Assembly (NCBI GenBank): GCA_030147855.1
Contig: JASBUO010000043.1
Coordinates: 1 to 40,602, forward strand
From: Gammaproteobacteria bacterium
GTDB lineage: Bacteria; Pseudomonadota; Gammaproteobacteria; Legionellales; Legionellaceae
Reading direction: 5' to 3'
DNA length: 40,602 bases
Position 1 is the stretch's first letter, and every line of letters starts with the position of its first letter. A program made the position numbers and the translations under genes. A model generated the notes under the pieces. It was not told the origin of the DNA, did not search any database, and saw only the letters and a program-made list of their open reading frames with translations. Of the stretch, positions 7,809 to 15,276 are shown piece by piece.

Positions 7809-9029
7809 TTAAATCTTTTCATTCTGAAAAGCTGGATAAAACTCTAGGGATTTTGTTTCTGGCCATCGTATAGTCAGTACAGCCAAAATGTTTTTAGCCA
7901 TGAGCGTTAATTGAGGCAAATAAGTTGTTGAACTAGAAATATTGATAAATGCTTTGAGGCGTGAAAGTACACGAGGACGAACCCAGTTTTTTTGCGGATT
8001 CCATAGTGAATCTGTACTTGTTTGGCCGGATGGACCAAGTCTGTCCTGTATTAACGTACCTTCAATAAAGTGCAGGGTTTGTTGTAAAATCCAAAATCCA
8101 CAAGCTAGCACAAAAGCTTTTTCGTATTCGATATTATTATTGGCTTCAGGTATGACTGTTGCCAGTTTTTGTTGATAGATTGTTTCCATCACATTGATAA
8201 TAGGCGTAGGAATTGCTTTAGCACACCAGCAAGTCGGCATGCTCATTCGTAAATAAGTTCCATCAAGTAAAGCATGTCTAGGGGATGCATATTCGAAATC
8301 AATTAGTTGCATGTCTCTAGAGGCTTGGTGATCAAAGACGTTGTCAGGGCAGATATCACCATGGGTGAGCACTGTGAAAGGTCCAGGAGTAAATATGGTC
8401 TCAATAAGTTGCTTTGCTTCTTTTATAACTGCTTGATTGGTGGTTAATCCTAAAATTTGATGAGTAGATTTGAGCAGTGGTAACAAATATTCTTTTTGAG
8501 ATTGAATTATCTTCGATAAGTTGTGATTTTTGGGATGAATACGCTTGAGGATAGACTCGTATTGATCTAGGTGACCAAAACTCGCAATATGCATGCCAGC
8601 TAAAGTTTGCGTGAAGCGAGTTAATGCGGAAATCGCTTCTTTTGGGTTGGAGCTGGTAAGCGCATTAACCAGGCTAATGTGTTCTTTCCCCAAGTCTTCT
8701 AATAATATAAAACGATGTTCAATGCTTCCTCCGTAAAATCGAGGCGTAAAATGTCCTGTATGTTTCATGAGGCTTAAAAATTCAATCCCGGCCCAGTCTC
8801 GAGAAAATCGACTAAGGGTTTCATTTTCATCCACGCTATCTGCATCCGGCAAAGATTGTTTGAGAATGACAGATTTAGGTAAGTGTTTAGCCGAAGAATC
8901 AAGGTGTAGACGCAAAATTACATTTCTGTGGTTCGTTACACTTAATTGGTCATATGCATTGATTTTGCAGGGTAAGGAAAACGTATCCTTCAGAAGCTGT
9001 TGTGCGATTTTGATTAATATTTGGAACAC
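7809..9029 (-). CDS. aminoglycoside phosphotransferase-fold kinase
   Basis: 406 residues with the APH/choline-kinase fold. Lys57 in SVILKQSL is the likely ATP-anchoring lysine, HGDICPDN (223-230) is the Brenner-type catalytic loop with Asp225 and Asn230, and IDFEY (243-247) supplies the metal-binding Asp. The start is a GTG after a GAGG ribosome-binding site. The family includes antibiotic, choline and sugar kinases, and nothing here shows which substrate is used; a small hydroxyl-bearing metabolite is as likely as an antibiotic. It is convergent with the orphan sensor gene and divergent from the nitrilase gene. Confidence 0.75.
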   Translation of the reverse strand: MFQILIKIAQQLLKDTFSLPCKINAYDQLSVTNHRNVILRLHLDSSAKHLPKSVILKQSLPDADSVDENETLSRFSRDWAGIEFLSLMKHTGHFTPRFYGGSIEHRFILLEDLGKEHISLVNALTSSNPKEAISALTRFTQTLAGMHIASFGHLDQYESILKRIHPKNHNLSKIIQSQKEYLLPLLKSTHQILGLTTNQAVIKEAKQLIETIFTPGPFTVLTHGDICPDNVFDHQASRDMQLIDFEYASPRHALLDGTYLRMSMPTCWCAKAIPTPIINVMETIYQQKLATVIPEANNNIEYEKAFVLACGFWILQQTLHFIEGTLIQDRLGPSGQTSTDSLWNPQKNWVRPRVLSRLKAFINISSSTTYLPQLTLMAKNILAVLTIRWPETKSLEFYPAFQNEKI

Positions 9030-9262
9030 ATTATTTCCTCATGGTAATGTGATATGGGTCCGGATGTCTGAAATGATTCCCTTCGATGAATTCGCCCTCA
9101 ATTTTGTACGATGTAATATGTAGTCTTATTTGAATTGAGTATAATATAAATTAGTTTCATTAACAGCCGTCACTTTACGCTACTCGGGCGAAATACAGAC
9201 TAATGCTTTGGTGATAGCAGATAAAGCAAGTTTATTTTAAATTATTTAGGGCAAAGTAAATT

Positions 9263-10069
9263 ATGGAGTCAGTACTAACAATCGCAGCATATCAGGGACC
9301 TGCTTTTGTAAATAATCCTAATGCAGCTATCGAAAAGATACTTTCTGTTTGTGAAAAAGAACCAAATGCGGATATTATCTTATTTCCAGAAACGTTTCTT
9401 CATGGATATTTTGATAATTCAACAGATGCAAGAAAACAATCTATAGCAATTCCATCCTCTTGTCTTGAAGCGATGTTAAAGCGGTTTTCTCGCATCAAAT
9501 CAACCCTGATCATCGGTGCAAATGAGCTGTATATGAAAGAGATTTACAACACGGCTTTGATTATTGAAGGTGGTAAACTTGTTGGTTCAGTTAGAAAATC
9601 AACAACCTATCCACCGTATGATTATTACTCACTAAGCGATGAAAGCTTCGTTTTCTATAAAAATGGGATTGGATATGGTATAGCGATTTGCTGCGATATT
9701 AATTATTTTATACGCGTTAATCAATTAGCACGTCAAGGAGCTCAGATTATTTTTTGCCCAATGTGGAACATTGTTGATAGAGGTCACAACTTTATCCCCT
9801 ATATGCATAGCAAAAATCATCTTATTTCAAAGGCATTGGAAAATAAGGTATGGATGGTATGTAGCGATGTTATAGCGCATACAGAAAATACCTTGGGTGT
9901 AGGATGTAGTTGTATCATTGACCCCTTAGGTAACGTTGTTGCTAACGCTCAACCTTTAACCGAGAATGTTTTGATTTATCATATTCCTTCATTTAGTTTT
10001 GAACCTAAATATTCTGGGTTAAACAGGGTACACCAAGAAAAATATCTAGATAAATATTGCTTGTCTTAA
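9263..10069 (+). CDS. carbon-nitrogen hydrolase (nitrilase superfamily)
   Basis: 268 residues with the full Glu-Lys-Cys triad of the nitrilase superfamily: Glu43 in LFPETFLHGY, Lys112 in SVRKSTTYPPYD, and Cys143 in IAICCDINYF. The doubled Cys and the Asp after it fit amidase or carbamoylase branches. It probably hydrolyses an amide, carbamoyl or nitrile bond in the cytoplasm. The ribosome-binding site is weak. About 130 upstream bases contain a TATAAT at 9140-9145 but no clear -35 element. It is convergent with the methyltransferase gene. If the protein at 3155 is indeed ATC-hydrolase-like, this enzyme could act on a carbamoyl product in the same pathway, but that is speculative. Confidence 0.82.
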   Translation: MESVLTIAAYQGPAFVNNPNAAIEKILSVCEKEPNADIILFPETFLHGYFDNSTDARKQSIAIPSSCLEAMLKRFSRIKSTLIIGANELYMKEIYNTALIIEGGKLVGSVRKSTTYPPYDYYSLSDESFVFYKNGIGYGIAICCDINYFIRVNQLARQGAQIIFCPMWNIVDRGHNFIPYMHSKNHLISKALENKVWMVCSDVIAHTENTLGVGCSCIIDPLGNVVANAQPLTENVLIYHIPSFSFEPKYSGLNRVHQEKYLDKYCLS

Positions 10070-10088
10070 GAAGAAATGGCAGTTGGGT

Positions 10089-10871
10089 TTAATTCATCAG
10101 TACAACATCTAATCTTCTAAATGGAATGCCGATGAATCGATCATTTTTGTCATGATTTTGTTCGAATTTTATAAAGTTATCCATGATGTTATGGATGAAT
10201 TCACCTTTAAGGGATTCGGTCAATTGTTCGGTATGCGGAAGCCAAGATCGTATAAAAGCTTCTGCTTCTGTTCGCGATGAAAAGTGTGCTATAGGCACCT
10301 CTTCCATAATCGAGCTAACCTTCAGACCAGCATCTGTGGCTAATTGATGGTAAGTAGCCTTATCATAGCTGATGTGGGGGTTGGAGTAATGCTCAAAATA
10401 TTGAGCCCAATGCGGTTGTAGGGTGGTTTGCTCAATGGCCTGCCAAATGAGTGGGTATTTAGGGTAAAGATTTAGAATAATTTTTCCATTGGGCTTTAAT
10501 GCTTTTTTTGCGTTTTGTAGAAACAGTAATTGGTTTTTTACCCAATGCAGGCATGCAAATGAGAGAATTAAGTCAAATTCATCTGTGTATTCAAACTGTT
10601 CTGCAGATTCGACTTTAAAACGAAGATTTTGATGTGAACGCTCATATTGTTGATGCGCAAAGGCTATCATCGAAGGCGCGCTGTCGATCCCAATGACGAG
10701 TCCAGCTGGGACTTTTTCCGCAAGGTAGCGTGTAATTTTCCCATCACCACAGCCTACATCAAGGATGTGATCATTTGGCTGAAATGTATGCTGTGATAGC
10801 GCTTCAATTGCATGTTGATATTGGAACTGAGAGTTTTTGTGGTAAGTCTTTGCATTCCAGTGAAATTGCAT
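10089..10871 (-). CDS. class I SAM-dependent methyltransferase
   Basis: 260 residues with a Rossmann methyltransferase core: motif I ILDVGCGDGKI (36-46), an acidic GIDSAPSM loop that would bind the SAM ribose, then a FDLILSFACLHWV block and LKPNGKI. The overall pattern resembles trans-aconitate or BioC-type O-methyltransferases, but the substrate is not evident. It lies 25 bases downstream of lvrR on the same strand and has a GGAAGAGG ribosome-binding site, so it is probably cotranscribed with the repressor. Confidence 0.82.
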   Translation of the reverse strand: MQFHWNAKTYHKNSQFQYQHAIEALSQHTFQPNDHILDVGCGDGKITRYLAEKVPAGLVIGIDSAPSMIAFAHQQYERSHQNLRFKVESAEQFEYTDEFDLILSFACLHWVKNQLLFLQNAKKALKPNGKIILNLYPKYPLIWQAIEQTTLQPHWAQYFEHYSNPHISYDKATYHQLATDAGLKVSSIMEEVPIAHFSSRTEAEAFIRSWLPHTEQLTESLKGEFIHNIMDNFIKFEQNHDKNDRFIGIPFRRLDVVLMN

Positions 10872-10896
10872 GGTTATTTATTACCTCTTCCGACGT

Positions 10897-11457
10897 TTAC
10901 TCATCTAGCTTAGATTTACAGCCTGCTAGCTTAATATTTTTTCTAAGGATAGTCATAGCGAGGTTAATCATGGAGAGTTGCTCTTCAAATACGCTACTGG
11001 TTTGGATAATATCCTGATAGATTTCTGCTGCGTATTGTGATGCATGTTTGATATCAATAGAGCAATGATGCTCATTGAGTACATGGACAATTTCTTCAAA
11101 AATTTTGCAATACAGCTTGGTGCTTAGAGGGTTTTCTTCGGATGGTGTAAAAGGAATTTTAGGATTCCCACTGTAATTCAGTAAATTAAAAAACTCATGC
11201 TCGGTTAAGGTTTCATTGTCGTCTGGAAAATCAGGATAAGGTGCACCACTGCCAGTTAAAAGCCATACAAGATTAATGTTTAGAATCTCGGCATATTTTT
11301 TAGCGACTTTAGGTGTAATTCTGCGTTTTCCTGCTTCATGCATATTATATGTAGAAATCGGGATGTTATTTTTTTCACAAAACGCAACAGCGGTGTAATA
11401 ACCATTAGCTAGGCGCGTTTTTTTTAATCGCGTATGCGATTCATCTAGCGTAGACAT
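10897..11457 (-). CDS. lvrR: LvrR-like XRE-family repressor
   Basis: 186 residues. The N-terminal HTH (about 10-70) contains NIPISTYNMHEAGKRRIT and ends in WLLTGSGAP; the rest is helical. Divergent orientation to lvrA, with operator-like repeats between them, matches the lvrR-lvrABC arrangement described for Legionella ICEs. It probably represses its own gene and the lvrABC-tra operon. The regulator at 588 is a clear paralogue. The gene name rests on synteny and HTH type. Confidence 0.82.
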   Translation of the reverse strand: MSTLDESHTRLKKTRLANGYYTAVAFCEKNNIPISTYNMHEAGKRRITPKVAKKYAEILNINLVWLLTGSGAPYPDFPDDNETLTEHEFFNLLNYSGNPKIPFTPSEENPLSTKLYCKIFEEIVHVLNEHHCSIDIKHASQYAAEIYQDIIQTSSVFEEQLSMINLAMTILRKNIKLAGCKSKLDE

Positions 11458-11690
11458 ATTTCATTATCTCACTTATTTCCTCGAAAAGTCAGTAATTTTC
11501 TGCAAATTGCATATTTATTTAAGCATAAAGTCGCAGAAAGTAAAAACACGTAATTCTACATCTTTTCTACAAATTTTCAAAATATGTAAATTTGTGAAAA
11601 TAATATTGCATTTTGCAGGATAGTATTGTAATTTCTACATAACGCAGAAATTTTTCTGCATTTTAGTCAACTTAGGATTTGTAGATTGTC
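11458..11690. promoter_or_regulatory. lvrR-lvrA divergent control region with repeated operator half sites
   Basis: This 233-bp region carries a perfect palindrome GCAGAAA-TT-TTTCTGC at 11644-11659, about 30 bases before the lvrA start. Related half sites are TTTCTGCA at 11497-11504, GCAGAAA at 11533-11539, and TTTCTAC at 11564-11570 and 11632-11638. The repetition on both sides suggests that LvrR, or another regulator, binds several operators and controls both promoters. A weak TTGCAT (11606-11611) with an AT-rich -10 region may be the lvrA promoter. Confidence 0.6.
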
Positions 11691-12656
11691 ATGAGTAATA
11701 TGGTTGAACGATATCATCAGGCACGACAAGAAGTAGAATCGCTTTTTGCTGGATTGCCTTATATACATAACACTCTGATTTCACTATTGCTGTCTAAGGC
11801 TAATCCATCAACAGGAATAGTTGAAAATATTAATTACCAAGAACTGTGCGCCTTACTGGCGGTAAAACCGGCTCCGGGCAGAAAAGAATCTGGTATCCCA
11901 TCAAAATCAACCTTACGTAGCGTATTACGTACGATAGAGAGTACGTTTGGTCAATACTTCAAAATCGTTAGCGAGGGGCAACAACTTATTCTGCAATTTA
12001 TTGCATTACCTCGCATTTATTTAAAACATGATCTGATCCGGGAAGAAAACCCTGATCAAAACAGTGAACTAAAATCCTGTAAACCACAGACTGAATCAGC
12101 ATCATCGCCTGATCTTAAGTGTGAGAAAATCGATGATCAATGCACGGATCAATTCGGCCAAGATACTCAAGATGCTGTTTGTGTAAAGAATAATATTAAC
12201 TTAAACAAACAAAAAACAAACATAACAAACACTAACAGTTGGGTGAAGCAAGAAATTTCAGAGCATTTTTACCCAAGCGAAGACACCATTCAAAAAGCTC
12301 AGGAACAGGGCCTCGTGAAAGTGACCGATCCTGCTGAAATTCAGAAATTCATTGCTTATAACCAAAAACATCAAAACCGTTGGGAGGATTTTAATGATGT
12401 ATTTATTACATGGTTAGAGCATGGACAGAAACAAGCGAAAAAGCCTACTCGTTCAGTTAAAAGGAAGAATTATGAGTGTTCCTCTCAAAGTAATCGTTAC
12501 GAACTCACTATGCAAGCTGTCCTCGAGGCAAATAGAGGTGCCAGATCGCCCAGTGAAATTAACGCAAGCAGTAAAGAAAGCATATCTGTCCATGGAGCAC
12601 ATTCAGTGGTTATGGGTTCAAATGACAGCCATATATGGACCGCTGTTCGTGAGTAA
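11691..12656 (+). CDS. lvrA: LvrA-like protein with DnaT-like C-terminal segment
   Basis: 321 residues. Residues 1-110 look like a winged-helix domain (SKSTLRSVLRTIESTFGQYF). A polar, Asn/Lys-rich linker follows at about 115-185. Residues 191-245 (HFYPSEDTI...FIAYNQKH...WEDFNDVFITWLEHG) resemble the DNA-binding C-terminal domain of the primosomal protein DnaT. In Legionella ICEs this position is called lvrA, with no firmly known function. The last 61 residues overlap the lvrB reading frame and have a different, low-complexity character. They may be a read-through tail after loss of the original stop near 12470. Confidence 0.75.
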   Translation: MSNMVERYHQARQEVESLFAGLPYIHNTLISLLLSKANPSTGIVENINYQELCALLAVKPAPGRKESGIPSKSTLRSVLRTIESTFGQYFKIVSEGQQLILQFIALPRIYLKHDLIREENPDQNSELKSCKPQTESASSPDLKCEKIDDQCTDQFGQDTQDAVCVKNNINLNKQKTNITNTNSWVKQEISEHFYPSEDTIQKAQEQGLVKVTDPAEIQKFIAYNQKHQNRWEDFNDVFITWLEHGQKQAKKPTRSVKRKNYECSSQSNRYELTMQAVLEANRGARSPSEINASSKESISVHGAHSVVMGSNDSHIWTAVRE

Positions 12657-13164
12657 ATATGGTGTGCAAGATAACGGAGTTTGGTTGGAAACTTTGCAAG
12701 ATCTGACGCCGAAAGCAATTGAATCAGGTCTGTTTCGCTTAAAAAAACTAAAGGGTGCCAAAGCGTTTATCGAATTTCCACCTAATTGCTTGCAGTTTAG
12801 AGCACTTTGCTTGGCCTTTTATGAAGAATTACATTTGCCTACGGCAAGTGCGGCATACCGAGAAATAAAAAGTAAGTCTTATACCTCTGGTAAATATTGG
12901 AGCCATGAAGTTGTGAAATACATTGCTTATAAATTACCCAGTGATTTTTTGTTGATAGAGCAAGAGCAGGCGGCCTACAGCATTTTTGAAAAACTATACC
13001 AAGAAGTATGTGATTTGGTGCGGCAAGGGCATGAAATTCCAGAAGTGGATGAACCCAAACTTTTAAAACATGAAGCTAATTACGCTTCAGCTAAACATCA
13101 TATGCATGTGATTAGGCAAATATTGAGAGGAAACCATGAGCATTGTTGTGAAGGAAGAAGATAA
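12472..13164 (+). CDS. lvrB: LvrB-like protein, possible helicase loader (lambda P type)
   Basis: About 230 residues from the ATG at 12472, chosen because AAGGAAG precedes it; an upstream in-frame ATG at 12421 lacks such a site. The centre contains LTPKAIESGLFRLKKL followed by FIEFPPNCLQFRALC, similar to the pattern in phage P-type replication proteins (a helical block, then PP-x-x-x-x-F-x-x-x-C). With the DnaT-like neighbour it suggests a helicase- or primosome-loading pair. It overlaps lvrA by 185 bases in another frame. The role is inference; the gene name rests on synteny. Confidence 0.72.
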   Translation: MSVPLKVIVTNSLCKLSSRQIEVPDRPVKLTQAVKKAYLSMEHIQWLWVQMTAIYGPLFVSKYGVQDNGVWLETLQDLTPKAIESGLFRLKKLKGAKAFIEFPPNCLQFRALCLAFYEELHLPTASAAYREIKSKSYTSGKYWSHEVVKYIAYKLPSDFLLIEQEQAAYSIFEKLYQEVCDLVRQGHEIPEVDEPKLLKHEANYASAKHHMHVIRQILRGNHEHCCEGRR

Positions 13165-13195
13165 AGCAGTAAACGTTGAATATAGGGAGGCTGAT

Positions 13196-13366
13196 ATGTT
13201 GTTGATGCATCGTTTTGAAGGTGAACGTTTATTCATTGGCAAGGATGTTGCTATCAGTATTGTCAGTATACGTGATGGCGCTGTGCTTATAGGTATTCAG
13301 GCGCCACAGACACATAAAGTTGTGCGCTATGAAAAAGTAAGACAACGAAAAAATAATCGTAAATAA
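13196..13366 (+). CDS. lvrC: LvrC, CsrA-like RNA-binding regulator
   Basis: 56 residues from ATG 13196, which has AGGGAGG five bases upstream. MLLMHRFEGERLFIG, IGIQAP and VVRYEKV align along the whole of CsrA. Arg6 and the Arg of V-x-R-x-E (RNA-contact Arg44 in CsrA) are kept, while CsrA Leu4 and Arg7 are replaced by Met and Phe, so RNA specificity may differ. An upstream in-frame ATG at 13136, also with a good ribosome-binding site, would add 20 residues and overlap lvrB. CsrA paralogues on Legionella ICEs are known regulators of element and host traits. Its likely nearest target is the traA leader just downstream. Confidence 0.85.
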   Translation: MLLMHRFEGERLFIGKDVAISIVSIRDGAVLIGIQAPQTHKVVRYEKVRQRKNNRK

Positions 13367-13367
13367 C

Positions 13368-13413
13368 GCTGCACTATGGAAATAGCAGCACTCGTTTTTT
13401 CAACCTCAAGGGA
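13368..13413 (+). promoter_or_regulatory. traA leader with a GGA-loop hairpin (candidate CsrA/LvrC site)
   Basis: 13368-13389 folds as GCUG/CAGC, a two-base bulge, then CUAU/AUAG closing the loop GGAA (13378-13381). GGA in a hairpin loop is the hallmark CsrA-binding element. A second GGA (13411-13413) lies within the traA Shine-Dalgarno sequence GGGAGAAG, about 30 bases on, the usual dual-site layout for translational repression. A T-run at 13395-13400 also makes weak attenuation possible. Confidence 0.55.
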
Positions 13414-13420
13414 GAAGATC

Positions 13421-13711
13421 ATGAAGAAAATAGGCAAGCAATTCGGCGGTTACTTTAAAAAAATAGGGCTTGTTATTTCAGGGGTACTGCTTTCAAGCGC
13501 TGTTTTTGCCCAAGACAAATTGGCTGGCGCTATGGCAGGTGATATTCAAGATATGCTCGGAGGGCAGGGGACCTTTTGGAAGGCATTTATTTTGGTCGAC
13601 ATTATTTTGGCTGCTGCCGCGCTAGTTAAAACCAAAAACCCGATGGTTTTTTTAAGTGTTTTTGCAATAGCACTGATTCCGGGTTACCTCATTAGCGTTT
13701 TTGTTTTTTAG
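13421..13711 (+). CDS. traA: TraA-type conjugative pilin precursor
   Basis: 96 residues from ATG 13421, which follows GGGAGAAG; the longer frame from 13376 would start inside the leader hairpin. A long basic leader and a signal sequence ending near SAVFA-QD would leave about 65 mature residues with two hydrophobic segments and the loop VKTKNP. That is the shape of F-type pilins. The first gene of the tra cluster is the expected place. Sequence identity to F pilin is low, so the call rests on size, topology and position. Confidence 0.8.
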   Translation: MKKIGKQFGGYFKKIGLVISGVLLSSAVFAQDKLAGAMAGDIQDMLGGQGTFWKAFILVDIILAAAALVKTKNPMVFLSVFAIALIPGYLISVFVF

Positions 13712-13718
13712 GTGACCT

Positions 13719-14018
13719 ATGAGCCGCTCAGGTTTCTATCGGATTATTGCTCACCTTGATAACCCTAAGCGTTTCATGAGTTTTTCTTTGGACGAACTGG
13801 TTATCTTGGTATTTGGCATCATGCTTCTTGTGACCTCAAACCATAAGCTCATGGTTGGCTGCTTTAGTTTTATGTTGATCAGCCTATTGAGGTATTTGAA
13901 GCATGGCCAAGGACCTAGGTTTTTATTGGTTCAGTTGTATTGGTTAATGCCAAGTTATGTGAGTCAAGGGATGGTTGCGAAGGTGCCCAAATCACATTTT
14001 CGAAAATGGAGAGGGTAA
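13719..14018 (+). CDS. traL: TraL, conjugative pilus assembly membrane protein
   Basis: 99 residues with a central pair of hydrophobic segments and a basic C-terminus. DNPKRFMSFSLDELVILVFGI is the typical TraL opening. It is a small inner-membrane component of the F-type transfer channel (VirB3-like). Spaced 7 bases after traA and immediately followed by traE. Confidence 0.88.
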   Translation: MSRSGFYRIIAHLDNPKRFMSFSLDELVILVFGIMLLVTSNHKLMVGCFSFMLISLLRYLKHGQGPRFLLVQLYWLMPSYVSQGMVAKVPKSHFRKWRG

Positions 14019-14588
14019 ATGGAATTTAAAGTATATCACCATCGATTAAGTAAACTCGCCGCACGCTTTAATTTAATGGTGGTCTTGGTGATGATACTGC
14101 TTGCCAGTAACGCATTGTTAGCAGGTTTAAGTTTATTTCTAGCCCTTCAACAGCGTGTTGAAGTGACGCCATTTTTTGGAAGTCCACGGTATACAAACAG
14201 CCTTGATGCGGTAGATAGCACGTACTTGAACTTGATGAGTGAAAATTTTATTTATGCACGGCTTAATGTGACGCCCGAGACCGTCAAGCTGAATCACCAA
14301 AGACTTTTACAGTTTGTTGATAGCCATCAATACCCTCTATTTCAAGGACAGTTAAACAAAGAGGCCAACCTCATCATGGAAGAAAAAATATCAAGCCATT
14401 TTGATATGACTGACTTGAAGTGTGATGCACATGCCTTGCGTTGTTATGCCAAGGGAGATCTTAAACGTTCAGTAGGACTGCGTGAATTGCCTGCGGAAAC
14501 ACTAGAGTACATGCTGCATTTTCGTTATCACCTAGGGCGGTTATCTGTTTTGCAGTTTACAAAGGAGGCACATGATGAAGCGCATTAG
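14019..14588 (+). CDS. traE: TraE, inner-membrane channel component
   Basis: 189 residues with one N-terminal transmembrane helix (about 19-42) and a periplasmic domain containing the family-like VTPFFG and SPRYT segments and YLNLMSENFIYARLNVTPE. It is VirB8-like and joins the core complex with TraK, TraB and TraV. The start codon follows the traL stop directly. Confidence 0.9.
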   Translation: MEFKVYHHRLSKLAARFNLMVVLVMILLASNALLAGLSLFLALQQRVEVTPFFGSPRYTNSLDAVDSTYLNLMSENFIYARLNVTPETVKLNHQRLLQFVDSHQYPLFQGQLNKEANLIMEEKISSHFDMTDLKCDAHALRCYAKGDLKRSVGLRELPAETLEYMLHFRYHLGRLSVLQFTKEAHDEAH

Positions 14589-15276
14589 TGTTGTTTTAGG
14601 TTTGATGATTTCTTTTGCCCTACATGCAGGGACAGTTCAGTCATTTCGTGATAATGAGGACATTAGCATTCTGCTGAGTGACACGAATTACAATCGATTG
14701 GTTGTTCGTGAAGATAAAATCACGCAGGCCCATTTTCCTGAATCAGCAATGGGTGTTAAAAATGAAGTGGATGGCAGCCTGTATTTGATTTCAACACAAA
14801 AAGAACCGTTTACTTTGTTTTTAACTACTGAACATGGCCAGCATTTTTCCGCTACCGTGAATACAGAAAGCAGCCTTGGTAAGACCATAGAGTTTGTACC
14901 AAAAACGCCGTTCATGCCTAAAAAACAAGTCAACACAATAATAAACACACCCAAACCAGCCGATGCTGCAGCGATGGAAACCTTGATGTCACAGCTTGCA
15001 AAAAAAACGGCAATAAAGGGTTTCAATATTAAACATCACTATGGGCGAGCCATTCGTTTAAACCAAGGGTTAGTTTTATTACCTCGATTAACGTATGTGG
15101 GGCGAGGCATCACTGGGGAAGTGACAGAAATTTATAATGGTAGTCGATTGTCACGTGATTTAGATGAGTCCTTATTTATGAGCACAGATGTTAAGGCTGT
15201 TGCATTATCACAACGTACATTGCCGCCTAAACAAAAGGCTTATGTTTATCGTATTTTAGGAACACATCATGGCTAA
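14575..15276 (+). CDS. traK: TraK, secretin-like outer-membrane complex protein
   Basis: About 233 residues with an N-terminal signal peptide (to LHAGTVQ). It is VirB9-like: the C-terminal half contains LVLLPRLTYVGRGITGEVTEIYN, typical of the TraK beta domain that docks with TraV and TraB. ATG 14575 is better spaced from GGAGG (14564-14568) than the adjacent ATG 14572. It overlaps the traE 3' end and is overlapped by traB. Confidence 0.88.
   Translation: MKRISVVLGLMISFALHAGTVQSFRDNEDISILLSDTNYNRLVVREDKITQAHFPESAMGVKNEVDGSLYLISTQKEPFTLFLTTEHGQHFSATVNTESSLGKTIEFVPKTPFMPKKQVNTIINTPKPADAAAMETLMSQLAKKTAIKGFNIKHHYGRAIRLNQGLVLLPRLTYVGRGITGEVTEIYNGSRLSRDLDESLFMSTDVKAVALSQRTLPPKQKAYVYRILGTHHG

Noticed and set aside
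13376-13420. Upstream start for the pilin gene
   Set aside because: The ATG lies in the GGA hairpin without a ribosome-binding site, while 13421 has a strong site and gives a normal signal peptide.
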